This document shows positions 23,771-34,700 of a stretch of DNA of 60,000 nucleotides, one piece after another. Both the position numbers and the translations under genes were made by a program. The stretch is taken from positions 27,592,001-27,652,000 of the forward strand of contig OX485806.1 of NCBI GenBank assembly GCA_950295325.1, given 5' to 3'. The DNA comes from Polytrichum commune. Its lineage: Eukaryota; Streptophyta; Polytrichopsida; Polytrichales; Polytrichaceae. Under the pieces are notes generated by a model that saw nothing but the letters and a program-made list of their open reading frames with translations, searched no databases and was not told the DNA's origin. The number at the start of each line of letters is the position of its first letter. Position 1 is the stretch's first letter.

Positions 23771-25579
23771 TTGTAACCAACTCTAGTAGGTGATTCACTC
23801 ATCATACATGTGGCATGTTGTCCACTTTCCTTTCATTCACTCTCTTTCTCATTTTGTTGGTTATCTGGTCCATAATACGTGGTTACATGCTTGGTGGAAA
23901 GGTAAATTGCCACTCAATATTCATGCATGATATTTAAGTAAAACTAGACTAAGTCCAAGGCCATAACTATAACATGTTGAATTCTATCATAGGGATCCTA
24001 TGATGGGATTGTATGGTGAGATCATGCAGTAGAATATCCATACTTGACCATGACAATATCATAGCACTCGTTTTGATTGTGTTTTCATTGGTCAACATTT
24101 ATTTATAAAGACTTAACATCAAAAAATAAATGTTTGATTTTTATCATCGTATTTTGATAGCATAACATTCGAGAAATCCCTAAGGTGAACTCCCACAAAA
24201 CTTAGGTATATCAAAAGTGTATCAATGGATATGCTCGTATAATCGAAGCAACCATCAAATCTAGGTTTTCCAAATATGTATAGATTTACTTAGATACATG
24301 TTTCCTCCAAATTAAATAGTAAAGTTTAATGACACATACCATGGGGGCGTGAGAGTGAAAAGGCGATGAACCATTATATGATCCAATGGTTTTTAATATA
24401 GACCTAATTGACTTGTAAATAAGGGTCATGAACCCCCATATTTAGTCTTCACCATTTGTAGTGCTTAGTGTCACCAACTCGATAACGCCACTTGCCTTAT
24501 TAAGAGGCCTTGCATAGGGTTCACTAATAATAGAATGCTCAAGAAGTTGATCATCAATGTAGCCACATGATGTTTGGCATGGCATGCTCAATAATATTAT
24601 GAAGTCTATATACATGGGATCTATAGGTTACAAAGGTGGTTGACAAGTTGATCATCAATGTAAACACATGACACTCGACATTAGTATGCTTTGTGATATC
24701 TTCCTATTGCGTATCACAACGTAAATCTACGGTCTCGAGCACTCCAATGTGTTGGTTATGCTTGACATCTTGCCATAAAAGAACGTACTTTACAAAACTA
24801 AAATAGGGTGTGACATTCATTTTGACAATTAATAGGTGTGACATTTTTAGATAACTCAATGCAACCCTTTGTAAATCACAACACTAAGTATCATAACGAA
24901 CTTCTCATCCAAGAGCATAAGGGTTGTCAGAGCTCGTCACATTTTTATATCCACAAATGCATGATATCGGTTGTTATTATCACATTCGGTCCATGGGCTG
25001 ATCGGTCATGATTGAGGTGATTATCCTATACGAGTGCACCTCTCATCCATCCAACATAAAAAAGCCTAACCCCCTTTAGGTTTACCTTCGTTTTGTCTAA
25101 AATGACCTTGAGTAGACTAATTTTGGTGTCAAATCAATTTAAAAAAAATAAAGATTGCATACTATTTCATGGCTTTAATATCAGATGAATGACAAATACA
25201 TTCGCATATGATAATTCTCTCTTTGCAATTCAACTCAAAAGTCCACAATATCATGCTTGTGGCAACCAAAGTGCATGTGATATAAATAATTTTTGTGATG
25301 TTAACATGGATGCGCAATAACAAAGAATTAATGTAGCATGTGATATTATGGAATAACATGATTTTAACATTGCAGTAATAACAATAATTACAATGATGAC
25401 AACATGATGTGTGTGAGTGCGTGGTTTGAAATTTTTGGTGGTTTATTGGCTTTGTGTGTAGGACAAAGACTAAGCATCGACTTCTTTGTCTCAAGAGCGA
25501 ATTTCCTAACCACTTTGCGTTCACACTTGGACGTTACTTGTTCTTGTTATTTTTGGTATACTTTATTTAATGTGGATGT

Positions 25580-25583
<4 letters not shown>
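23771..25583. other. intergenic, no gene recognised
   Basis: AT-rich. 25,030-25,120 carries CACCTCTCATCCATCCAACA and TGACCTTGAGTAGACTAATT, which mark a diverged fragment of the repeat arrayed at 52.9-53.6 kb. The 120-codon minus frame ending at 25,162 has no motif and is not called. Confidence 0.4.

Positions 25584-25620
<37 letters not shown>
25584..25620. repeat. (AT)n microsatellite
   Basis: About 18 uninterrupted AT dinucleotides. It is flanked on both sides by short TTAACTATA phrases. Confidence 0.98.
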
Positions 25621-25622
<2 letters not shown>

Positions 25623-25884
25623 ATTTAACTATAGTTGCTTTCTAAAATGTATTGAAAAGAAGTCCTACTCAACTATAGTTATTTTGGCAGTTGTTAAATT
25701 TTTATTTCAAAAATTTCAAGTGATAAATGAGTAGCCTTAGGTCTTGATCCGCATTTGAGAAAAGGTGCATAAAATCCAAGAAAGGTTTGGTTATATGTAT
25801 AGTAAATAGCCACGGATTGGCATGAGCAAAGTAGATAGCTATAGCCGTAGTCTTTCATAATAAAGGACAGAGCCTCACGGTTAT

Positions 25885-26005
25885 ACCGTTTTCTTGTTGT
25901 AATGTAAAAACCATGATATACAGGAGGGAAATGTGACAATAGGGAATGAGATTTAAATTGAGAACATCCACTCCCTAGGATTTCGGGATATAAGAGAAGG
26001 AGTGA
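25885..26005 (-). repeat. dispersed repeat, inverted copy of 12.64-12.78 kb
   Basis: On the minus strand it reads AATGTCACTCCTTCTCTTAT, ATCCCGAAATCC, GGATGTTCTCAATTTAAATC and a TGTCACATTTCC...GTATATCATGG end, matching the plus-strand copy near 12.7 kb. Confidence 0.7.
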
Positions 26006-26007
26006 CA

Positions 26008-26402
26008 TTAGGTCTGGTTCACACGAGGTCCGAAAGTCCTAAGTCCCAAATCACTCGAGCTTAATCCGTGTAATCTCAACCGTTGAGAGCATGGCAGTTG
26101 GGACTTACCACTTCACATGGGGTCCCAAATCCTAAGTCCCAAGTACGATATGGATGCCTATTTGGCGACACTTTTTGAAGGTGAGGCTTGGGACTTGTGT
26201 TGAGAGTTGGGTTGAGCAAAAAGCTAGACCCAACACCCAACACAAGTCATACTCGTTTTTTTGTATAGAATAATCAAGATCCGACTTTATTGAATATAAT
26301 AAATCATATTTCCAATGGTTTTCTAAGGCTCAGAAGTTGGGACTTTGCTTCTATATTGGGACTTGGGACTTGGAACTTGGGACCTATGCTAACCGACCCT
26401 AA
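26008..26402 (+). mobile_element. TIR element family F, copy F1
   Basis: Left end TTAGGTCTGGTTCACACGAG and right end GCTAACCGACCCTAA are approximate inverses. The interior repeats AAGTCCCAA and its inverse TTGGGACTT many times. A homologous element with clearer ends is at 57,637-57,995. It lies directly upstream of the E3 ligase gene. Non-coding. Confidence 0.75.
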
Positions 26403-26975
26403 GGGGGTTGATATTACGGAGTTTAGAGTGTACTTGTGAACCGACGTTCAATCAAATAAGGAGAGAGATAGAGAGAGAGAGAGGCCCTAAATTGAAAAAC
26501 AAAAATACGAGTTATGATAGGGCCACTGTAGATAGTATGCATGGGATCATACCTATTCGGTCCGCCCAGTTGTCCGCCGGACACAGGCCCTGACTTGCTT
26601 CGGACCGACGGACGACAGAATTATCCGCCGAGTAATAGAGCCTTTACTCACGAGCTGCAGTTCGTCCAGAGGGTGCTGGCGTTATTCGGCGGGGAACGCT
26701 CGGACAAAGCCACGAACCCGAGGACCGAGCTTTGACCCGCTGGATAAACGTGGGACGTGGAGCTCCCTCCCCATTCTTCGTCGCCTTTCCCAGCTTGTTG
26801 CTCTTTCGCTCTCTCTTACCCTCTTCCCGCACCTCTTCTTCCGCAACCAAAGCGAAGCCAACCAAAACCAAAGCAATTCGCAAACCCTCGTCCGCCATAG
26901 CCGTCACGGCGAGGCACCACGACCACACCTCGCCGGAAAATGGTGGCAATCTTTCCCGAACTTCCACTTTCGAGG
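26403..26975 (+). promoter_or_regulatory. inferred promoter and 5' leader of the E3 ligase gene
   Basis: Composition turns abruptly GC-rich with many CpG. It carries ACGTGGGACGTGG (two ACGT cores) at about 26,749-26,761, then a pyrimidine-rich stretch (CTTTCGCTCTCTCTTACC) typical of plant 5' leaders. A likely leader donor, TTTCGAG|GTACGAATT, lies at about 26,969. The start site and the link to the coding exons are inferred from position. The open frames here (up to 142 codons) look like leader sequence rather than a separate gene. Confidence 0.45.
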
Positions 26976-28165
26976 TACGAATTGGTCTTCGTTTGCTGGA
27001 TCCAGGGTTTCCGAGTGCTTCCTTTGCCGGTCACAGAGGATCTTTAGGGTTTGAGGCTCAGAAGTGCTTCTCCTCCTCCTTCACCACCACAGCCATAGCA
27101 TTTTTTTCCGTCACTCCATACGACATCCTCTTTAACTTCAACCTAGGTGCGGAGTGGTGAGGGGTTTGAGCCTGTGGTTCCCGGAGGGAATTGTTTTGCA
27201 ACCCTAATGTGTTCCGAGAACTGTAGGTTTCGAATTCACATATTTTCTTGATGTTGTTGTTGTTGTTTATGCGGGATGTTGTCAGATGTTTTGAGATGTT
27301 TTGAGAGGGGTTGCCGGGGACGTGCAATTCAAGAATCTGGAGGGTTTTTTTTGTTCTTTTCTTTTATTTCTGTTTTGGTTTCTTTGGTACGCCGACGTGG
27401 ATTTGGGTTCGGGTCGGTGGATGTTGGCAGTGAGGAAACTTCTTGCAAGAAGTGGTCGTCTGGAAGGAGTGAATTTCTTCTCGATTTGGTGTTGGTGTTG
27501 GAGTAGCGCCTTTTTTTTAAAATTTTTTTTTTTCCTGCGGCAGTGTGCTCTCTCTTCGAGCTTCGGAAGGGATTTGAAGGAGTGAGTTGTGGAAGCAAAT
27601 TTTTAATTATCATTACCGATTGTGGTTGCGTCTGACGGAAGTCCTGTTTATTGATCTTACATTTGTTGTTTTTCTACGCCTCTGATCTCGCGATGAGTGT
27701 CGCGATGCATCAGAGCTGTCTCCGCTTTAACAAAAATTCTGTCTTTGATCCTGGTTGCAACTCTTTTTCTTGGCAACCTGATTCTTTAGTACGAGGATGA
27801 GGGGTAGGGTAAGGGTGAGGGCGAGGGTTTGTGCTGGCGATGAGGAAGGTTCTGCTGAGGTCGTCCGGAGGAAGTGAAATGTTCTGGATTTTGTGTTGGT
27901 GTTGAAGCGTCGCCTTTTTATTAGCAGAATGCGGTTTCTTGGAGCTTGGGAGGCCATTTGGGGGACTGAGTCGTGGTTGGAAGCAATCTATATACTTTGA
28001 CCAATTCTGGTTGCGTCTGACGAAGTCCTCTGGTTATCCTTCCTTTGTGTTTTTCTAAGATTCTGATCTCGCGATGGGTGTACTGAGGCGTCATTAGAGT
28101 TGTCTCCGCAATTGCAAAATTCCATCTCTGATTCTCGGTGCAACTCCTTTTTCATTTGTCAACCT
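26976..28165 (+). repeat. leader region with tandem duplication of about 400 bp
   Basis: Unit 1 (about 27,412-27,782) and unit 2 (about 27,826-28,165) share, in order: GTGTTGGTGTTGGAGTAGCG or GTGTTGGTGTTGAAGCGTCG, GGTTGCGTCTGACG, AAGTCCT, TTTTTCTA, TCTGATCTCGCGATG, GAGTTGTCTCCGC-like, CTGATTCTCGGTGCAACTC-like and CAACCTG. The offset is about 410 bp. It lies between the leader and the first coding exon, so it is probably within leader introns. Open frames of 76-94 codons on both strands reflect composition. Confidence 0.8.
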
Positions 28166-29817
28166 GGGCTTTCAGCTGCTTCAATCATAATTGTAGTTGA
28201 AGTTGCTGATTGTCTCTGGTCTGGAATACGTTTTGGCTGTGTGGTCGCATCCGAGTTGGTCACCTATCACATATCAGTTTTTGAGATTTCGAGTTTGTGA
28301 GCTTTTGAGATTTTGAGCCACTATCCAGACCTAGCAGTTGGAACTTGTATTTGAGGGCTGTTCAGCAAATTTCTCACCTCGTAACCCTGCCTTTATCAAA
28401 GATTCCAAGTAATCACAGTGTTCCTACTTTTGTGTGTTTTTGTTGTCTAAGTTTGTCATAACCCGGCTATTCATCCTGCTCACTCACTTTCTTCCCTCTT
28501 GGTGTAAAAGCATTACTGCTTCTGTCTTTCTAAAATGTGTTACAGTGTTCTCATCATGGATTCGTTAGTTAGTTACAGAAGAGCAACACACCCACAAGGA
28601 AACTCGGAAAACAGTTGTAGGACTGAGACTTTTTTTTTTATTGGCTAGAGCTCCCGGCTGCATCGCTATCTTAACAGGTGTAGTGTTGAGCTCTTTATGG
28701 CGTCCCTGACTGCATGAGGCTCATCATCGGGTGCACTTTTTTTTGGGTCTAGGATTCATATATCAGAAATTGAACTTGTAACCCTTTCACCCCATGTACT
28801 ACTGTACCCATTACACCTGCCATCACGCAAGGTGTCATTTCTTGCAGAGCAGAATTTTTCAATTGTTGAGCTTTAACATTCAAAACAATGATTTGTGAAG
28901 ACATTGTTGGGTAGACTGTTGGTACCCATTTCAATCAGGCCGACTAGACTAAGAGTATTAAACGCCTGTCGAAGGTTGTCTAATTCTGAGATAAATTTTA
29001 GGCTCCTGAAGATATAGGCATGGTTACCAAAATTATGTATGTCCACCGTAGTGATAACACCCTGGTAGGAGAATAAGTTCCAGTGTCAAAAGAATTCCAG
29101 ATATGATTGACCAAGAGTTTGAGACCTGACCCTTTTGTTGCCCTGTCTTTGGCTGAAATTACACCCCACCACAGCCCTAGATGTCGCAAACCAACTCGCA
29201 CGAATATTTTGTTCTGTTATCTCTGTTCGAGCATTTACTTCGTTTTGGGTGATAATTTCTTTCAGGTTTGAATGTTTTCTTTCAGTGTGGTGGAGTTAAG
29301 AGCCGTTGACAAGAGTTGGTTCTTTGTAGTCCTTACAAGTCTTATCAATAACTTCATGCTCAAGTTAAACCTTGAAAGTCTTGTAAAATCGAGTCAACTC
29401 AAGTGTGAAATAAAGGCAACTCAAGTGTCACCTTGCAAATTGAAACTTTGTGAGGAATTTTTTGGACTAATACCAAGCAACTGGCATGTGGACCTTTATT
29501 TAACAGCAAAGCCGAGGTTCCCGTTACTGGATTGTGACAAAGATTTCGTGCAGTAATTCTCACCAGTTGAACAGCTAAATGAGAATCTCAAAGTTGATAT
29601 GATAAGCAGACTCTGTTTGTCATTTTAATGTAAGATGATGGTGTGGGTTCGTACTTTCTATGGATAGTCACATGAATTGTAACTCACTGTGGAAGGAGGC
29701 TGTTCTCATAGAAATTGTTAAAAATCTCAAACCCTATGAAAGAGATTGTAAAGAAATCCAGTCGACTCACAGTCTATGTTTGTGACTCTTGTCACAGGAT
29801 ATTTTCAGTCTATTACA
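28166..29817 (+). other. leader intron(s) of the E3 ligase gene, inferred
   Basis: No separate gene recognised. A likely acceptor TATTACAG precedes the first coding exon at about 29,818, 69 bases before the start codon. The 94-codon open frame at 29,272-29,556 has no recognisable domain and is not called. Confidence 0.35.
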
Positions 29818-29886
29818 GGTGCAAGGTTGTTTGCATGCAAGGGGCGCTGGCCTGTAGAATATGCGGCTGACCTCAGTTTTAGTAAC

Positions 29887-32800
29887 ATGGGGAACAAGAT
29901 AACCCGTAGGCGTCCAACAATTGATGAACGCTATACTCGGCCCCAGGGTTTATATCCCTACCGCGATGTCGACCAACGAAAACTTCGTCGCCTTATTCTT
30001 GATTCAAAACTTGCTCCTTGTTTTCCTGGGGGAGAAGATCCAGCTGCTGATTCTGAAGAGTGCCCAATTTGCTTTCTGGTGCACTTAAATACCTCCTCTT
30101 ATTGTGGTTTTTTTATGGAAAGCCAGTTTGTTAATGAGCTATTCAACTCACCTTGTGAACTTTCTGCAGATTATGCATCCACATCAATATGAGTTTGTAG
30201 ATTAGTTAGGTTGTCTTTGCCACATTGCAATCCTGAACAGCAGCCACCATATTTTGAAACTGCAGAGCTTATTTGGTGTTAATGTTGGTTGTGTGTGCTA
30301 TGACAGCATTATCCCAGTTTGAATAGATCAAAGTGCTGCTCAAAAGGCATTTGCACAGGTATTCATATCCTCAGCAACAACTGGCATTGTGTGTACACTA
30401 TGATGTAAGACATCGAGCGTTGAAGTGCAAGGCTTACATATGAATGTTCACAGAGTATATTATACTATATTTCTTCTGTAATTGGATTATCTATGACCAA
30501 CCTGTTTTTCCTTTTCCTCTCATTGCATATTAGCACTAACGATGGGAAGGGGGTGTTATACAGAGTGCTTTCTGCAAATGAAGTCTCCACATGTTGCACG
30601 AGCAACACAGTAAGTAACCAGTGCACAAGTTTTGTGGTTGTAAGAACATGGATCTAAGTAGTCAATATTTATTCCAAATCTCAAGAGATGGTATTGTTGG
30701 GGTATTGTTGGGCGAATCGAGGTTTCTTTCTTGTTTGAGGAATTAAGAATTGGGTGCATTATTTTTGGGTGTCAAAGGTGTCCATTTTGCAAAACTGCCA
30801 ATTATGCTGTGGAGTTCAGAGGTGCGAAGACTCAGGAGGAGAAAGGTGTTGAGCAAGCGGTAGGCCTCAAGACTGGCCTTTCATTGAACTAGGCATCATA
30901 GCTGGAAATCTTCTCTTGTGCTTAAAGGCCCAGTAATATACTTCTCTTGGAGCCGAAAGTTATATGGACAAAGTAATGTCTCTGCCACCTACGTGTTTAC
31001 AGTTTCTGTTTCGATCAATGCAGGAGGAGCAAAAAGTAATAGAAGCCAAGATTCGCATGCGAGAACAGGAGCGTCTGGAGGATCATGAAAGGGAGCTGCG
31101 TAGAGAGGAGGACATTCGGGAAGGTCGTATTACACCACGGCCACAGGCTCTGCTTGAACGTGATCATCTGATCCGGAATGCACCATTGGACGAGATTGAG
31201 CGTATAAACCGGCAATCTGGCTGGGGCAATGTGGGTCATCTGCCATCACAGGTGAAGCCTCTCACTGACCATGAGAAGTGGAAACAAAATCTTCTAGAAC
31301 CCTGTTATTGTTTTGATCGACAGTGGCTGCATAAACCACCTGGACCAAGCCTTGAAGCTGGAACTTCAACCTTTGCAACATGTGGGTCGCATTGTCCTCG
31401 TGATTGTTCAAAGTGCTTAATGGCATTCCATAAGCGGAGATGTTATGATGTTTTGGACGTGATTACACCTCCATCAGGAGTCTGGAAAGAGGACCGGATT
31501 GTGCCATCTGCAGGAAGATGGCGGTCAACTTGGGGGAACCTGGATTCTCCCTTGTCCCGCAGCTTCCCTTTGCCCAGCAGGGTTCCTGAATACCATTGTC
31601 GGCATCTAAGGGTTTTTGAGCCTGAAACCTTGGATCATCATATATTGAAATTTCCCATGGGTCCAGATCAAGGCCCCTACATCTGTAATTTCAAGAACAA
31701 AGAAAAACCTGCACCAGTAAGTTTATCAGAGTTTGTAATAAGTATATCAATATATATAACTGGTTGTGGTCTCAAGCAAACCTGAGTAGAACTCATGAGT
31801 TGCAAATTTCGGTAATGAATAAAAAGATGTTCAGACTTTTCTCCAAATGTATTAAGTGATCAATACCTGAGGATTTCCATTTCAACTTTATGTCCTGTAA
31901 TAGAAAAATAAACCAACTTTGACCTAAATATGCAGGGGTCCTCATGCTGCGAGCAGATGCACTTCATGAGAATTATGGGAAGGGTAGAAATGAGATCATC
32001 ATTACATTCTAGGGGTGCTGAAGCTTCATTAATATCTGCTGAAGTGTTCAGAAGATCACCTATAGTGTTGCATATGATAGCTCGTACATGTTTGTGTGAA
32101 CTTAGGTTATATACATTTATGGATGACTTCAACTTGGATTACTTTTTGTGTTGAACTACAAGTATGTGCTCACATAGATGCTTTTGGTTTGAAGCTCGAG
32201 ATGTTGAACTTACCAAAGTTTTCATTTCTGTTTGAGACAGGCTCCTGTAACATCTCTCCAGCTCGACAGATCCACTTTAGGTGTTATCCCAGAGTCATTA
32301 TGGGCTCGTCGAGGGGGGTTTGTGAGTGAAGGAGGTGTGGTTGCAGCTCCAGCTCCACAACAGTCAGTAGTGCCCTCATTACTCAATCACTTGCCACCAA
32401 GCAGCCAACAACATAGTGGCATGCTATTGCCAACACCTGCACCTCCACCTGGTGCACATATAACACAACAGCCTCCAGCCCGGAACAGGTGCATTCACAT
32501 TTGACGCTTTAACTGAATATTGGTTTATTTCAAGCCATTCTAGTCTGAGCTTGATAAAGGGTCTGTACTCATCACGTGTGGCAGCTGAGATAGTGACCAA
32601 AATAAGTGTTCCTGAATTAGTTTTAGTAGCCTGCCTGGGTTTCTACATGGCCTACTACTGCAAATCATTTGGTGATTAGAGTTTAAATTGATATTGAGTG
32701 ATTTTAAGCTTAATGGGATCTGCAATGGATGGTTTCATGTTAATATAAATGTCCGCTAGTGAAAATAAAGCACCTGTCAGCATCAGTTTTGAGTCCTATC

Positions 32801-34085
32801 TTGCAATTCTTGAATTATTTTGTGTCAAGTCACATTTTGACATTGCAATCGATACCATGCCATATTCCTGATGTTCACATTTGAACCATTGCTAACGAAT
32901 GAGATCTTGTGTGGCTACCTCAGAGATGATGAGTTTGACTTCGATCTAGAGGATATTATGGTCATGGAAGCGATCTGGCTCTCTATTCAGGTTTTTCCCC
33001 TCTTTTCGATGTCTACTATGCAACCACTTTGAGCTCAGGGTAACTATTATTGTTACTAAGCGTATTAAATTGAACTAAAACTTTAAATATTCTAAGTATA
33101 TGAAAGTAGGAAGCTTGAGAAACTGGCTCTTCATATGTTCTTGGTTTCGTCCTGGACTTTACCCCGTGCTTCTTATATCTTCTTTGTAGATCCTAGTCTC
33201 ACACAAAGTTTTCAGGATGAAGGAGCACGTCATAGATATGGCGAAACAGATTTGCCTCGATCAGCACCAAGTCGATTACCCGCTTCAATCAATGATTATC
33301 AAGTAGATCCTGAATTTGTACCATTACCTCCTCCACCACCTCCACTACCTGCAATGGAAGGACGAGATCAATGCCCAGGTCGATGGGGTGTCACAGGGGG
33401 CCTCGCGGGTGCAATTGCTGCACTGGCAGAACGACAGGTTGCTAGTGGAGATGTTGCACCTGCTGCTCCACAGCAAACCATATTCAACCTAAATGCACCT
33501 CAGTCTGAGGTGGAAAATAGAATCAGTGATGAACTGGGAAGTAGTAGTCCAACTGAGATGCTTAGCACTGGAGAAGTGTTTGACAATGATGGACCTGTAT
33601 CACGAAGCCTATCTTTAGATGATGGAGTTACCGAGGAAACATCTCAAAGAACTGGAGAGGGAGGTCTACATGCTATGGCAGATGCAGTAGCAGGAGGGTC
33701 TGAGACAGAGAATGATGCGATGAATTCCACAAGGGCATCTGAAGGTCTGTCAGATTGGGTAAGCTCCACACAGCGGGAGTACATGGGAGCATCGATGAAT
33801 AATTGGTCAGGTGACCAGAGTTCTGAACAAGTCGAGGTTGGGACAAGTTTTTCAAGTAGTATACCCTCAGCATCGGAGTTGCCATGGGAAGCACCTGATA
33901 TATCGGCCGCTGGGGGGAATGGAGAAAGCAGCGGTGGGGGCGACAATGGAGGGAAGGTAATGTTGCCTGAAAGCTATGAAGAACAAATGATGTTGGCTAT
34001 GGCGCTTTCACTCGCTGATGCCCAATCAAGGGTCCGTCAAGGGAACAGCAATTCGGGTGCTCTTGCCCAACATGCCCAGGATTGA
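29887..34085 (+). CDS. GW2/DA2-type RING E3 ubiquitin ligase, 8 exons, 749 aa
   Basis: Exons 29887-30078, 30307-30358, 30564-30609, 30778-30859, 31024-31716, 32241-32488, 32924-32990 and 33216-34085 all join in phase. The start is [10 protein letters not shown], followed by YTRPQGLY and KLAPCFPG as in rice GW2 and Arabidopsis DA2. The RING pairs are C59-C62, C74/75, C80-C83 and C98-C101, spanning three introns. The region after it ([16 protein letters not shown]) is charged and helical. Residues ~150-355 in exon 5 are unlike the family as I know it. [20 protein letters not shown] (about 439-458) and the C-terminal [20 protein letters not shown] (about 710-729) are the other family signatures, and both resemble ubiquitin-interacting motifs. 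Known members ubiquitinate regulators such as DA1 and limit organ or seed size. The length is well above the ~400-425 residues of GW2/DA2. Gly2 with Thr6 suggests N-myristoylation. Which paralogue this is cannot be settled; an in-frame ATG at 29,776 would add an atypical N-terminus. Confidence 0.93.
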
Positions 34086-34700
34086 GCTTTTTAAGACCTG
34101 GAAATTCTTTAGATAAACATATCCAAATCTAAAAACCTCAAGATTTGTTTTGGTTTGGAGTGGATTGGAGTGATCCTATGTGGTTACAACATTAACAAAG
34201 GTGTGTTTAGCAAAAGAAACCTTGGGTAGGTGGAAACTCATTAGTGGATGCCATGTATGACATCCCAGGTCAACGTGCTCTTCATCCATCAGTCTTCTCT
34301 GTAGGACACTTCAAGCGGGGAGCACCAGGTTTTTGCAGCCGACTGTGAAGCTGGGATGTCGCTATGCACACTGCTTGTGTGATTGATTGCTCATTCCCTC
34401 AAAGAATGAATGGGCAAAGATGGGTATGGATTTTTTGAGTTTCCAAATGTAGATACATTGTACATTAATGCACCCCGGTTCATTTTTATTCTGCAGGTCG
34501 TGTCTTCCAAGTGAGGCATCACAAAACCCAGCCTACAATTTAGTTGTGTCTCCCATTTACAATTCATCTGATGCCTATTGACTGGAAGAGACAGTAAAGT
34601 ATTGGCCATCTCACTGAGTGGTCAATCAGGTTCGTCCAGATGCACCTGAAGTAGAGGTATATAGAGTTTGTAGTCTATGTCGGAAGCAGATGTCCAGTAT
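34086..34700 (+). other. probable 3' untranslated region of the E3 ligase gene
   Basis: Follows the TGA at 34,083-34,085. No coding pattern. The end point is not visible. Confidence 0.4.

Noticed and set aside
26732-27160. 142-codon open frame in the GC-rich leader
   Set aside because: It overlaps frames on the other strand, crosses a likely splice donor and has low-complexity Ser/Arg/Thr composition with no domain.
28631-28810. Possible minus-strand SINE (poly-T on plus, tRNA-like phrase GGGTTACAAGTTCAATTTC)
   Set aside because: The B box is a poor match and no target duplication was found.
30541-30563. Apparent frame disruption just before the third coding exon of the E3 ligase (ATGGGAAGGGGGTG)
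   Set aside because: It is intron sequence: the real preceding piece [17 protein letters not shown] is a separate small exon at 30,307-30,358, and the acceptor TTATACAG gives a perfect join.
33190-33215. Alternative acceptor CTTTGTAG at the last E3 ligase exon
   Set aside because: It would shift the frame. The acceptor at 33,214-33,215 keeps it and gives the expected continuation.
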